Source: CAZTBB01 sp964611755
Lineage (GTDB): Bacteria > Pseudomonadota > Alphaproteobacteria > Micavibrionales > Micavibrionaceae
Reading direction: 5' to 3'
DNA: 64,000 nucleotides
Assembly: GCA_964611755.1 (NCBI GenBank)
Contig: CAZTBB010000001.1
Coordinates: 1 to 64,000, forward strand
Shown: piece after piece, positions 8,382 through 18,065 of the stretch
Layout of the letters: every line of letters begins with the position of its first letter
Position numbering within the stretch: position 1 is the stretch's first letter
Program-made: the position numbers and the translations under genes
The notes under the pieces: generated by a model
Seen by the model: the letters and a program-made list of their open reading frames with translations, nothing else
Databases searched by the model: none
What the model was told of the DNA's origin: nothing

Positions 8382-9560
8382 TTAAATCCAGCCCGATAGC
8401 TCTCTTTTTACTAGATCCGAGAGCAGATCAATATGGGGCTCACTGTCATTCAAACAGGGAATATAGGTGAATGTCTCGCCGCCATTTTCAATGAATGTTT
8501 CCTGCAGGCCAATGGCAATTTCTTCCAGGGTTTCAACACATTCAGACACAAAGGCGGGAGAGATAATCGCAATATGTTTCTTGCCCTCTTTGGCTAGTTT
8601 TTCAACTGTCTCATCCGTATAGGGTTGAAGCCATTCTTCCGGCCCGAAACGTGATTGGAATGTTGTATGCCATTTATCTTCCGGCCATTTCAGTTTCTCA
8701 CGCACCAATCTGGATGTCTTGGCACAGAAGCAATGATAGGGGTCGCCATTCATCAAATAACGTTTTGGCAGGCCATGGAAGGACACCAATACAGCGTCCG
8801 GCTTTCCCTTCACAGTTTTGAGATGATTTTTAATGGAATCGGCCAAAACGGAAATATATTTCGGATCATCCTGCCATGCCGGTGCCGTGCGCACGGCGGG
8901 TTGGCGGTTCAGTGTCTTGAGATAATCAAAGGCCTTGTCATAGGCGGTCGCGGTTGTGACCGCGCTGTATTGTGGGTAGAGAGCGAAGAGCAAAATCTTG
9001 GTGCAGCCCTGAGATGTCAGGGAATCGATACCGACTTTGGTCGATGGGTTGCCGTAACGCATACCCCATTCCACAACAATATTCTTGTTCTCTTTTTGAA
9101 GCGTCTTCGCAATTTTTTCTGCCTGTGATCGTGTATACGTCTTAAGCGGTGATTCATTGCGCTTCTTGTTCCAGATCAGTTTGTAAGCATGGCCGGATCG
9201 AAAAGGCCGTGTGGTCATGATAATGCCCTGAAGGATGGGTTGCCAGAACCATGACGGGTAATCAATGACGCGCTTATCGCTCAAAAACTCCGATAGATAT
9301 TTGCGCATCGACCAGTAATCTGTTGCGTCGGGTGTTCCCAGATTTAAAAGAAGCACACCGATTTTCTCTTCCTTGACCTTTGGGTGGCCCTTGGGCGCAT
9401 GATTTGTATTGGCTGGTTTAGTCTTATTGGCAGGAGATTTTTTAACACCAGCCTTTTTGACCACTGCTTTTTTCGCGACAGCTTTTGTTGCTTTTGCTTT
9501 TTGGGTCTGTTTTTTAACGGCTGTTTTTTTACTGGCTGTTTTGGGTGATGTTTTGCTCAT
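8382..9560 (-). CDS. hemH: ferrochelatase with a Lys/Ala-rich N-terminal tail
   Basis: Ferrochelatase inserts Fe2+ into protoporphyrin IX, the last step of heme synthesis, at the inner face of the membrane. The product is 392 residues, about 60 longer than usual. From residue about 66 it follows the family: KIGVLLLNLGTPDA, then YLSEFLSDKRVIDYP, the catalytic His in VLVSFHGLPKRY, and the metal-site Glu in PAFVSECVETLEEI. CFCAKTSRLV gives two cysteines near the substrate site. The first 60 residues are a Lys/Ala/Thr-rich tail (KKAVVKKAGVKKSPANK), like the C-terminal tail of histone H1 or of some bacterial DNA-binding proteins. No other ATG lies between the tail and the core, so the tail appears to be translated. 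Confidence 0.93.
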   Translation of the reverse strand: MSKTSPKTASKKTAVKKQTQKAKATKAVAKKAVVKKAGVKKSPANKTKPANTNHAPKGHPKVKEEKIGVLLLNLGTPDATDYWSMRKYLSEFLSDKRVIDYPSWFWQPILQGIIMTTRPFRSGHAYKLIWNKKRNESPLKTYTRSQAEKIAKTLQKENKNIVVEWGMRYGNPSTKVGIDSLTSQGCTKILLFALYPQYSAVTTATAYDKAFDYLKTLNRQPAVRTAPAWQDDPKYISVLADSIKNHLKTVKGKPDAVLVSFHGLPKRYLMNGDPYHCFCAKTSRLVREKLKWPEDKWHTTFQSRFGPEEWLQPYTDETVEKLAKEGKKHIAIISPAFVSECVETLEEIAIGLQETFIENGGETFTYIPCLNDSEPHIDLLSDLVKRELSGWI

Positions 9561-9748
9561 AAATTTTATCCGGTGGCTGATTGTTCCTATTACATGTCAT
9601 AGCATGATTTCCTACGAAAAATGAAGGGGATCGGATTTTTTTCGTGACAATAAATAAAATTATTGATTACTGTTATTTTTTATAAGTTCAACACAATAAA
9701 ATTTGATCATGAAGCCATTAGGTTACAAATCTTTGACCGGTTCCAAGT

Positions 9749-9815
9749 CTCTTGTCTCGCAAGAGCAACGCTTCTGTATGTGTTGTCTGTGCATGTGTCG
9801 TTAATTTTTTAACGA
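9749..9815 (+). promoter_or_regulatory. two small hairpins in the leader of the C39/formylglutamate hydrolase gene
   Basis: In the otherwise empty, AT-rich gap 9561-9863 two perfect inverted repeats stand out: CTCTTG/CAAGAG around TCTCG (9749-9765) and TCGTTAA/TTAACGA around TTTT (9798-9815). The second is a palindrome that could be an operator. Apart from these I see no gene in the gap. Confidence 0.35.
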
Positions 9816-9863
9816 TTAATCACTTTTTATTGAACTTCCATTTTTTAAACACAGACAAAATTT

Positions 9864-11723
9864 ATGACTTTAGTAATTGAAAACCAAGTGCCCGACTCTT
9901 TTGATATTTTGCAAGACAACGATCCGCGAGGCGACGGGCCGATGAAATTGCAAAAACAACACCGCCCTGAAACATGCGGTCCGGCGAGCTTGCATGCGGC
10001 CTTGAGCTTATTGGGTATTGATTCTGATATGAATACAGCGCAAGAGCTTTTGCGCACAGCGCCATACCCCCAGGGGACATGCCATAACAGGTTGGCGGCG
10101 GTAATGGAAAAATATCCCGAGATTGAGGCCCATACGGAGCCCTATCAGGGCGGGCTTGCGATTGCGAATATCAAATCACCTCTGAGCTCGCATTGGGGAG
10201 AAAATGATGGCGGGCATTTTGTATTGATATTGGGACAACGCGATGGGTTGATCCGGTATTTTGATCCCGTCTTCGGGCAGGTATTCGAAGTGAATAAAGA
10301 CGAATTTGCATCCTATTGGTTGAATGGAAGCAATGAGCTTAGTGAGTGGGCCGTCAGTCTAAAGCGTGCAGATCAAAGCCAAAGCCCCGATTTTTTTGAT
10401 GCTTTTTCGGTGAATAAGCCAATCTCGGATGCGCATCATTTTGTTATCAAAGAAGGCACCAGGGACGATAATTTACGAACCTATTTCTTTGATGAAGCCG
10501 CACCATATGAATGGGCGCGCGGCAATGTGACCGAGAGCGAGCACAGGTTGCGTGATATTGGTTTTAAGATTGTTAACAGAGAGCCCGAAGCAAGTGCTGC
10601 TGGGCCTTATAACCTCGTTGTGACTTTGAATAATCTAACGATCGCGCCGCATGATCGTGTGACCTATATCGATAAGCAAGGCAATAAGCATGAATGGAGA
10701 GGCGCGGAATTTATACAAAATGAAATTGAAAAAGAGTTCCAGTATCTTCTCTCGGCGCAAGCCGCACAGCAGGGAAATCTGATTGTGTCTATGGGCGATA
10801 ATAATCTGGCTGATTTTGGTTTTTTCAAAATGCAAATGCCGGATAGGCTTCAAAAAGTCAGCCCTCTTGTGATTGATGTACCGCACGCGGGTCAACATAT
10901 TCCGGATCATTTGATTGAATCTCACAAACCGCTGGGTGTGAGCAATAAAAAGGATCTGAACCATTTTGAAGCGGGCAGGCCCGAAAGCCATGTGCTCTAT
11001 GATATTGCCACGCCCGAATTGATTGCATCACTTCTCGAGAATGGATCATATCGCGCGTCTTATGTGCTTTATGATGAAACCTCGCGTTTGGTAAGAGAGA
11101 CCAATCGCCGTGAGGGACTTGGGTTTATCACAACGCATTTTCAGGATAGCGGCAATTCCATTCCCGCCAACCAGCATATCAATATTTATGAATATATGCG
11201 CCGCGCGGCCGAGCATGATAAATATATCAATACGGTGCTCAGTGCGCTGGCCCGTTCCAAACAGGCCAATGGCTGGTCGGCTTATATCGGTCTCCACAGT
11301 ATGAAGCCTAAAAATACGGATGGCTCTCTGCGTGCAGACATAGACATCTTACATGCGAATTCGCACGCGCTGGCCGATGAGGTGAATGCGTTTTTCAAAG
11401 ACCATAGTTTTAGGCCTGATGAAAAACCCTTAACCGTGCATGAAAATGCCGCCTATCCATTATGTGATGACCAAGGGGAAGAAACGCATTTCGGTGAAAG
11501 TGTTGTTCTCGGGCATTACATGGCACATCAAGATAAGGTTGATGATGGCGTCATCATTGAAATTCGTAATGATCATTTGATGGATAAAAAGACGCGGGCC
11601 CGCATTGTATCCTTGATGGCCGATCTGAAACTTAGGCTGGAACAAAGAATGCCGCATATTTTAGGCCTTCAAAATCATCCGAATACGGCAAGCGATGAGT
11701 ATGCTCCTCAATATGGCCAATAA
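9864..11723 (+). CDS. fusion of a C39-like papain-fold domain and an N-formylglutamate amidohydrolase-like domain
   Basis: The product is 619 residues with three parts. Residues about 28-165 look like a peptidase C39-type domain: ETCGPASLHAALSLLG with Cys38, GGHFVLILG with His118, and YFDPVFG with Asp134, i.e. a complete Cys-His-Asp set. Residues about 190-330 are an unrecognised linker domain. Residues about 333-600 follow the N-formylglutamate amidohydrolase family: LVIDVPHAGQHIP, DETSRLVRETNRREG and VIIEIRNDHLMD. Family members remove the formyl group from N-formylglutamate or related formyl-amino acids. The fusion to a protease-like domain is uncommon as far as I know. No ribosome site is seen before 9864; an in-frame ATG at 9942, with GAGG 10 bases before it, would remove 26 residues and still keep Cys38. 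No signal peptide. Confidence 0.75.
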   Translation: MTLVIENQVPDSFDILQDNDPRGDGPMKLQKQHRPETCGPASLHAALSLLGIDSDMNTAQELLRTAPYPQGTCHNRLAAVMEKYPEIEAHTEPYQGGLAIANIKSPLSSHWGENDGGHFVLILGQRDGLIRYFDPVFGQVFEVNKDEFASYWLNGSNELSEWAVSLKRADQSQSPDFFDAFSVNKPISDAHHFVIKEGTRDDNLRTYFFDEAAPYEWARGNVTESEHRLRDIGFKIVNREPEASAAGPYNLVVTLNNLTIAPHDRVTYIDKQGNKHEWRGAEFIQNEIEKEFQYLLSAQAAQQGNLIVSMGDNNLADFGFFKMQMPDRLQKVSPLVIDVPHAGQHIPDHLIESHKPLGVSNKKDLNHFEAGRPESHVLYDIATPELIASLLENGSYRASYVLYDETSRLVRETNRREGLGFITTHFQDSGNSIPANQHINIYEYMRRAAEHDKYINTVLSALARSKQANGWSAYIGLHSMKPKNTDGSLRADIDILHANSHALADEVNAFFKDHSFRPDEKPLTVHENAAYPLCDDQGEETHFGESVVLGHYMAHQDKVDDGVIIEIRNDHLMDKKTRARIVSLMADLKLRLEQRMPHILGLQNHPNTASDEYAPQYGQ

Positions 11724-11738
11724 TACGGCCAATAAACT

Positions 11739-12386
11739 TTAGGCGGCTATTGTTTCAATCAGGTTCTTGCCTTCATTGCGAATATTGCCAACCTCATAAC
11801 CAACTTTATGTGCCTCAAGACGGGCCGAGCTGCTTTGGGATATGATGCTTGCCGCCTCATCTTGGTTTGCGCCAAACCATGCACCGGCGCTCTCTTGCCG
11901 GATCAGGACAGGGCTACGGTGGTGGATATCGGCAACAGGGCCATCGGCCTGTTTCGTCAAAATTGTAAATGTTACGGTCGTGCCGGTTTTTGACCATAGC
12001 CCGGCAAAGAAAAGACAGTCTTCATTCGGGTCAGTAATAAAGTAGGGCTGTTTTTTGTCTTCGCCTTCAATTTTTTTCCATTCAAAAAATCCGTTGGCCG
12101 GAATCAGGCATCGCCGTCCTTTGTGCCAGCTGTCCTGAAAAGTGGGTTTTTGAGACACGGTCTCAGAGCGCGCATTGATCATTTTGGCCGCAAAGCTAGT
12201 ATCATCAGGCGATTTCCACTGTGGTATAAATCCCCAGCGCGCCATCCCCATACGATTGTGCACCACAACCGGAAGATCCTGCATGGGCCCACAATTATAG
12301 CGTGGCTCTAAGTTGAGGATATTTTCACAGCCCAGTGCATTTTTTAGTTTTTCCGGGCTCATATAAAAGGCATAACGTCCACACAT
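11739..12386 (-). CDS. SOS response-associated peptidase-family protein (SRAP; YedK/HMCES type)
   Basis: SRAP proteins crosslink covalently to abasic sites in single-stranded DNA through Cys2 and so protect stalled forks. The product has 215 residues, the usual length. It begins MCGRYAFY, so Cys2 is exposed after loss of the initiator Met. Other catalytic positions are seen in RYNCGPMQDLPVV, MINARSETV (Asn and Glu region), RCLIPANGFFEWK (Glu) and DIHHRSPVLI (His). It converges with the preceding fusion gene with a 15-base gap and is divergent from the glutamate dehydrogenase gene across about 150 bases. No LexA-type site was recognised in that gap. Confidence 0.92.
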   Translation of the reverse strand: MCGRYAFYMSPEKLKNALGCENILNLEPRYNCGPMQDLPVVVHNRMGMARWGFIPQWKSPDDTSFAAKMINARSETVSQKPTFQDSWHKGRRCLIPANGFFEWKKIEGEDKKQPYFITDPNEDCLFFAGLWSKTGTTVTFTILTKQADGPVADIHHRSPVLIRQESAGAWFGANQDEAASIISQSSSARLEAHKVGYEVGNIRNEGKNLIETIAA

Positions 12387-12535
12387 GGAAAACCGCTTGG
12401 TTATTTGCTATTTTGATACAGGTTATCTGTTGCGTTGCTCCATAGTTTAAACTTTACACAGGCACGTGAAAACAAGATGATATGATTTGTGCACATGCCA
12501 CATCATGATCAGATAAATAAAGAAAAACTCTCGCT

Positions 12536-15500
12536 ATGAATGATACAGCTCATCACAAAAAACTCATTGCAAATGCTTTGAAACATATACCGGCCAAGGC
12601 CAGTGCTCTGGAAAAGGAAATGGTCTCTATGTTGGCCTCGGCCATCAGTGCCGAAGATCTGGATTATTTTGATCCCGAGCTTTTGGCCGATATGGTTGAA
12701 ACGCATTGGGGCATGGCAAAGAGCCGCCATAAAGGCGAGCCAAAGATCAGTATTTATTGTCCTGTCACGGAAGATAATCGTTACCGTAAAACCTTTATCG
12801 ATATCGTCAGCGATGATTTGGCGTTTTTGATTGATTCTGTTGTTGCCGAGATCAACCGCCACAATCTTTTGATTGATTTGTTGATTCACCCTGTTCTCTA
12901 TACCGAGTATGATAAGAAAGGCAATCTAAAGACCCTTCAGGAAAAGCGCGATCGCTCTCTTTTGCCGCAATCCCATATTCATATCCAGATTAAAGAAACT
13001 CTGGCTGAGGATGTTCTCAAGGAATTGGAACAAGGGCTCTACACGGCCATGGAAGATGTGTTTTTTGCCAATAAAGATTGGAAAAAAATGCTGGAGCGTA
13101 TTAAGGATTCCAGAGATGATCTGGCCAATGCCCCGATCAAACGCCCTTTGCGTGAAATCGAGCAATATTGCGCCTTTTTGGATTACGTCTATGACAATAA
13201 TTTCACTTTGCTCGGGTACCGTGAATACGAATTTATCGAGCGCGGTGGCAAAGTTGTCAGCAAGACCGTTAAGGGTCGCGGCCTTGGTGTTTTGAATGAC
13301 GAAATGAAGCCAGCCTATATTTCGGAGACGGAAGAGGGGCTTCCGATGAACCTACAGGAATTGCGCCACCGCCTTGATCCTGTGTCTATCTCGAAAACAA
13401 ATCGTATCTCAACCGTGCATAGACGCGTGCCTATGGATGCGATTGCTATCAAGACCTATAATTCCAAAGGCAAGGTTGTGGGTGAGAAACTGTTCTTGGG
13501 TCTTTTCACATCTGTGACTTACTCGCGCTCGGTGATGAGCATCCCGTATTTGCGGGAGAAGATCGAAGACACAATGGAGGCGTCCGGCTTTATACCGGGT
13601 AGCCATGATCGAAAAGCGTTACGCCATATTTTGGAAAAATATCCCCGTGATGAATTATTCCAAATGAGCAGTGACCAGCTTTTGGATATTTCTTTGAACA
13701 TTTTGAGGCTGCAGGAAAGACAACGTATTTCCTTGTTTATGCGCCCTGATCCGTTTGGCCGCTATGTGTCGTGCCTTGTTTATGTTCCGCGTGATCGTTT
13801 TAGTTCGGATTTGCGCCAGAAAATGGCATCGATTCTGGAAGAAAAATTGAGTGGTAAGCTCGGTAATTTTTATACCACGTTGGATGATTCCGTTTTTGCC
13901 CGTGTCATGTTCATTTTGAATATTTCACAAAATACCCCGCCCAAATATGATAAAGATGACATCGAGGCCGAGCTTCAGGAGGCCGGACAGACATGGGCGG
14001 AACGTCTGGATGATGCGTTGGTTGAAAGTCTGGATTCCGAGGATCGCATTAACGCGCTCTCCGATAAATATGCGCAGGCTTTTCCCGTTTCCTATACAGA
14101 ACATTACCGCGCCGCGCAGGCCGTGTTTGATATTGAAAAAGTCGAAACCGCCCTCTCGCAAAATTCTTTGCAAATAGATCTTTATCGCTCGGCTGAAACA
14201 CAAGATCATCAAATGCGTCTAAAGCTTTATAACCCCGCCGGCCCTGTGACGCTCTCGGATGTGATGCCAATTCTCGAGAATATGGGATTGCGGGCTATTG
14301 CCGAGCTGCCGTTTGAGGTCAAGCCGGATAGTGAGTCAAAATCCGTTTGGATTCATGACTTTTTGTTGGAAATGTCCAATTGCGATACCCATGTGGTCAT
14401 CAAGGATATCAAAAAGAATTTTGAACGTGCCTTTATCAAGACATGGTATAGGGGCATGGAGAATGACGGTCTGAACAGATTGGTGGCCAGTGCCAATATG
14501 AATTGGCATGAGATTACGATTATCCGTACCTATGTTCGTTATCTCAAACAAATCGGTTATCCGTTTTCGCGCCAATATATTGAACAGGCTTTGACGTCCC
14601 ATCCTAAAATCGCACGCGTTTTGGTGGATATGTTCAAGGCGTTTCATGATCCACAGAACGGGAGCTCATCCCAAGAGAAGGCCGCCGGATGCGCATTGGC
14701 CATTGACCATGCCTTGCAGGATGTCGATTCATTGGATCAGGATCGTATTTTGCGCAGCATTACAAATTTGATCGAAGCAACGATGCGCACAAATTATTAC
14801 CAACGCCAAGAAGATGGTAGTGCCAAAACCTATTTATCGATCAAGCTTGCCAGTACGCAGATCAAAGACCTGCCGAAACCCAAACCGTACATGGAAATTT
14901 TTGTGTATTCGCCGCGCGTGGAGGCTATTCATTTGCGCGGTGGTCCGATCGCCCGCGGCGGCTTGCGCTGGTCTGATCGTCATGAAGATTTCCGCACAGA
15001 AGTGCTGGGTTTGATGAAGGCACAAATGGTCAAAAATGCCGTGATTGTTCCTGTAGGATCAAAAGGCGGTTTTGTTGTGAAGACCAAAACATCCGGCCGT
15101 GATGAATTTTTTGAAGAGGGCGTGAAATGCTACAAGATTTTTATTCGCGGGCTTTTGGATATCACGGATAATCTGTCTGCGGCCGGAAAAGTTTTGCCGC
15201 CTAAAGATGTTGTTCGCCGTGATGGTGACGATCCGTATTTGGTTGTGGCGGCCGATAAAGGAACGGCAACATTTTCGGATATTGCAAACGCTTTGTCTGT
15301 GGAATACGGGTTCTGGCTCGGTGATGCTTTTGCATCGGGCGGTTCGGCCGGCTATGACCATAAAAAAATGGGTATTACGGCGCGCGGGGCATGGGAATCT
15401 GTGAAGATGCATTTCCGCCAGCTCGGGCACAACACACAAGAAGAGCCATTTGATGTGGTCGGTGTTGGTGATATGGGCGGCGATGTTTTTGGAAATGGCA

Positions 15501-17353
15501 TGCTGCTCTCACAACATATTCGTCTTGTCGGTGCGTTTAACCATTTGCATATTTTTTGCGATCCCGATCCGGATACAGCCAAGAGTTATAAAGAGCGCAA
15601 GCGCCTCTTTGATAAAGTTGGCGGTTGGGATCAATATAATACGAAATTATTGTCCAAAGGCGGGCGCATTTATTCCAGAACGGATAAAGTTCTTGAGCTA
15701 ACGCCCGAAATTCGCAAGCGGTTCGATATAGATAAAGACCGCGTCAGCCCGATTGAATTGATCCGGGCCATGTTGCGGGCGCGCATGGATTTGCTGTGGT
15801 TTGGGGGAATTGGGACCTATATCAAATCATCCAAGGAAAGCAATGCGGATGCAGGCGATAAGGCCAATGATGCGCTGCGCGTTAATGCGACCGAATTGAA
15901 GGCAAAAGTGATCGGTGAGGGCGCCAACCTTGCGACAACACAGGCGGGGCGTATTGAATTTGCCGAAAATGGTGGCCGTATTAATACCGACTTTATTGAT
16001 AATTCTGCCGGTGTGGACTCTTCTGACCATGAAGTGAATATCAAAATTTTGATGACCGATATCATGGCGCAGCCAAATCATAAAATGGATATCAAGGGGC
16101 GTAACAAGTTGCTTGAAAAAATGACCGATGAAGTTGCAGAACTATGCCTGCGAAGCAATTACCAGCAAGCACAAGCCATCAGCTTGATTGAATTGCAGGC
16201 CAGAGAGCGCCTGCAAATTCAAGATGAATTTATTCGTGACCTGGAACGTGAGCAGGGCTTTGACCGGTCTCTGGAAGGGCTTCCGGATGCGGAAGAAATA
16301 GAAAAAAGATTAAGTTTGGGCAAGGGATTAACACGGCCCGAGCTCTCGATTCTTCTATCATATGCTAAAATAAGTTTTACCAATGAGCTGCTTGATTCCG
16401 ATATTCCTGACAATCCCGATATGTTGGAATGGATCCGCGGGTATTTTCCGGATATTTTGCAAGAGAAATATGCCACCGAAATTGATCGTCATAAATTGCG
16501 CCGCGAAATTGTGGCCACGACCATGTCCAATTCTTTGGTCAACCGCATGGGGCCAACATTCCTGAAATCGCGGATGAAGAAAACAGGGGCAAGTCCGGCC
16601 AATATCGCCAAGGCGTATATCATCGTGCGGGAGGCCTTTGGCTTGCGTGCTTTGTGGGATCAGATTGAAGGGTTGGACAATAAAGTTCCATCCGAAGTTC
16701 AGATGAAAGCAATGCGGGAAATTGCATTGCTCTCTGAACATGCAATTACGTGGTTCCTCACACGGTTGGGGCGTGATCCTGATATTGGGGAGGATATCAA
16801 GGCCTTTGGAAAAGGGATTAAAACCCTGTCCGAGAATATTGAGGACATTATGACCGATGCGCAAAAGAAGAGCGTTAAAGAGCATATTCATGTCTCTGTT
16901 CTTGAGGGGTTACCCAAAGATCTGGCCGAGCGCATTGCCTTAATGCCGGGATTATCATCGGCATGTGACATTATTCGTATTTCCATTGAACAGAAAACAA
17001 ACCTCATTAACACAGCGCGCACATATTTTGAGCTTGGTGAGCGCTTTCATGTGGGTTGGCTGCGTGAAAAGGCGCGTTTCATTCATTCCGAAGATCATTG
17101 GACCAGCGAGGCCACAAGCGGAGTGATTGATCAGCTATTCAGTGTGCAGGCAGGTCTTACAGCCCGCATTCTGCGCGATACGAATAACGGGCGTTCCAAG
17201 AAGGATGATAGTGCTGTGGAAAAATGGATTGATGATAATCCGGAGATTTTGGCACAAATCGATCCATTATTTGCCGAACTGAAACGCTCGCAAACGATCG
17301 AGTTGCCGATGTTGATTATTGCGGAACAACGCCTGAGAAATATAAGCGCCTAA
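12536..17353 (+). CDS. gdhB: NAD-specific glutamate dehydrogenase, 180-kDa class
   Basis: The product, 1605 residues, is a member of the large NAD-glutamate dehydrogenase class found in proteobacteria and actinobacteria. It deaminates glutamate to 2-oxoglutarate and ammonia and serves mainly catabolism. The N-terminal half (about 1-720) holds the ACT-like regulatory regions. The catalytic core lies around residues 790-1230: EAIHLRGGPIARGGLRWS followed by DRHEDFRTEVLGLMKAQ and VKNAVIVPVGSKGGF, with the substrate-binding Lys residues, then VVAADKGTATFSDIAN and the cofactor region VVGVGDMGGDVFGNG, then GANLATTQAGRIEF. The C-terminal 370 residues are helical. It stands alone between a divergent and a convergent gene. 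No clear Shine-Dalgarno lies before the ATG. Confidence 0.95.
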   Translation: MNDTAHHKKLIANALKHIPAKASALEKEMVSMLASAISAEDLDYFDPELLADMVETHWGMAKSRHKGEPKISIYCPVTEDNRYRKTFIDIVSDDLAFLIDSVVAEINRHNLLIDLLIHPVLYTEYDKKGNLKTLQEKRDRSLLPQSHIHIQIKETLAEDVLKELEQGLYTAMEDVFFANKDWKKMLERIKDSRDDLANAPIKRPLREIEQYCAFLDYVYDNNFTLLGYREYEFIERGGKVVSKTVKGRGLGVLNDEMKPAYISETEEGLPMNLQELRHRLDPVSISKTNRISTVHRRVPMDAIAIKTYNSKGKVVGEKLFLGLFTSVTYSRSVMSIPYLREKIEDTMEASGFIPGSHDRKALRHILEKYPRDELFQMSSDQLLDISLNILRLQERQRISLFMRPDPFGRYVSCLVYVPRDRFSSDLRQKMASILEEKLSGKLGNFYTTLDDSVFARVMFILNISQNTPPKYDKDDIEAELQEAGQTWAERLDDALVESLDSEDRINALSDKYAQAFPVSYTEHYRAAQAVFDIEKVETALSQNSLQIDLYRSAETQDHQMRLKLYNPAGPVTLSDVMPILENMGLRAIAELPFEVKPDSESKSVWIHDFLLEMSNCDTHVVIKDIKKNFERAFIKTWYRGMENDGLNRLVASANMNWHEITIIRTYVRYLKQIGYPFSRQYIEQALTSHPKIARVLVDMFKAFHDPQNGSSSQEKAAGCALAIDHALQDVDSLDQDRILRSITNLIEATMRTNYYQRQEDGSAKTYLSIKLASTQIKDLPKPKPYMEIFVYSPRVEAIHLRGGPIARGGLRWSDRHEDFRTEVLGLMKAQMVKNAVIVPVGSKGGFVVKTKTSGRDEFFEEGVKCYKIFIRGLLDITDNLSAAGKVLPPKDVVRRDGDDPYLVVAADKGTATFSDIANALSVEYGFWLGDAFASGGSAGYDHKKMGITARGAWESVKMHFRQLGHNTQEEPFDVVGVGDMGGDVFGNGMLLSQHIRLVGAFNHLHIFCDPDPDTAKSYKERKRLFDKVGGWDQYNTKLLSKGGRIYSRTDKVLELTPEIRKRFDIDKDRVSPIELIRAMLRARMDLLWFGGIGTYIKSSKESNADAGDKANDALRVNATELKAKVIGEGANLATTQAGRIEFAENGGRINTDFIDNSAGVDSSDHEVNIKILMTDIMAQPNHKMDIKGRNKLLEKMTDEVAELCLRSNYQQAQAISLIELQARERLQIQDEFIRDLEREQGFDRSLEGLPDAEEIEKRLSLGKGLTRPELSILLSYAKISFTNELLDSDIPDNPDMLEWIRGYFPDILQEKYATEIDRHKLRREIVATTMSNSLVNRMGPTFLKSRMKKTGASPANIAKAYIIVREAFGLRALWDQIEGLDNKVPSEVQMKAMREIALLSEHAITWFLTRLGRDPDIGEDIKAFGKGIKTLSENIEDIMTDAQKKSVKEHIHVSVLEGLPKDLAERIALMPGLSSACDIIRISIEQKTNLINTARTYFELGERFHVGWLREKARFIHSEDHWTSEATSGVIDQLFSVQAGLTARILRDTNNGRSKKDDSAVEKWIDDNPEILAQIDPLFAELKRSQTIELPMLIIAEQRLRNISA

Positions 17354-17368
17354 CTTCAATAAAGGCGC

Positions 17369-17986
17369 TCATCGCATATCCATAAGCCAATCAACAGGCG
17401 CAGACAGGCGTGAATCATTAAAGCGCGGCGCATCAATAATGCGGATTTCTTCGATGGATCCGCGCGCAGTTTTTTCCAATGAGCGTCCAAAACGCATGAG
17501 CGATTTTCTCAATTTATCGAGAGGCACCATGGCCTGAATTTTCTTTTCAGGGTCTTCGCCATCCTTAAACCTAAGGTGGATTTGATTAACGCCGCCTTCG
17601 GCGATTAAATTCGGCAAATCTTCTTGGGCCCTCTCAAACGCCGATGACACGGCCTTGAAATCATGGCCTAGATTCAAAAGTTTCCCAAAGCGTGTCAGAG
17701 AATCATCCTGGCGGATTGATGTATCAGAGAGATCAAAGAGTTCTTCATCAAAATAGGAAGAGCGATCAAACCCATACCAAGGACGCCGGACAATAAGGGA
17801 GCCGGGATTATCTTCGCTGCCTGCATTGAGGCCAAATATTTCGGAGATGCTGCTTCTGTCGATGAGTTCATCGGTCGTGTGCGGGTCTTTTTTGGGCATG
17901 ACTCTGTAGGTAATCATGGCGCCGACCTCTCTGTTATCAAGGGGCAATCCGAAATCACGCACGACTTTTGCTGGATCAATTGTCAT
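17369..17986 (-). CDS. hypothetical protein, 205 residues
   Basis: I do not recognise a family. The product is soluble and charged, with no signal peptide or membrane segment. It has a Pro/Asp-rich middle (SLIVRRPWYGFDRSS) and an alpha/beta-looking C-terminal half (GGVNQIHLRFKDGEDPEKK, then SIEEIRIIDAPRFNDS). It ends 15 bases from the convergent end of the glutamate dehydrogenase gene and its upstream gap to ubiA is 79 bases with the same orientation, so it could share a transcript with ubiA. A GAG-type ribosome site lies about 8 bases before the ATG. Codon use resembles the neighbours, so it seems to be a resident gene. Confidence 0.75.
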   Translation of the reverse strand: MTIDPAKVVRDFGLPLDNREVGAMITYRVMPKKDPHTTDELIDRSSISEIFGLNAGSEDNPGSLIVRRPWYGFDRSSYFDEELFDLSDTSIRQDDSLTRFGKLLNLGHDFKAVSSAFERAQEDLPNLIAEGGVNQIHLRFKDGEDPEKKIQAMVPLDKLRKSLMRFGRSLEKTARGSIEEIRIIDAPRFNDSRLSAPVDWLMDMR

Positions 17987-18065
17987 GTATAACTACTCAA
18001 GTTTATTTTATTATTCCAATAAAAGACATTTAATTAGAAATAAAAAGTCGTGTCAATCATCAAAA

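Noticed and set aside
8655..9128. 157-codon plus-strand frame opposite hemH
   Set aside because: It lies wholly within the conserved ferrochelatase core on the other strand, with no ribosome site.
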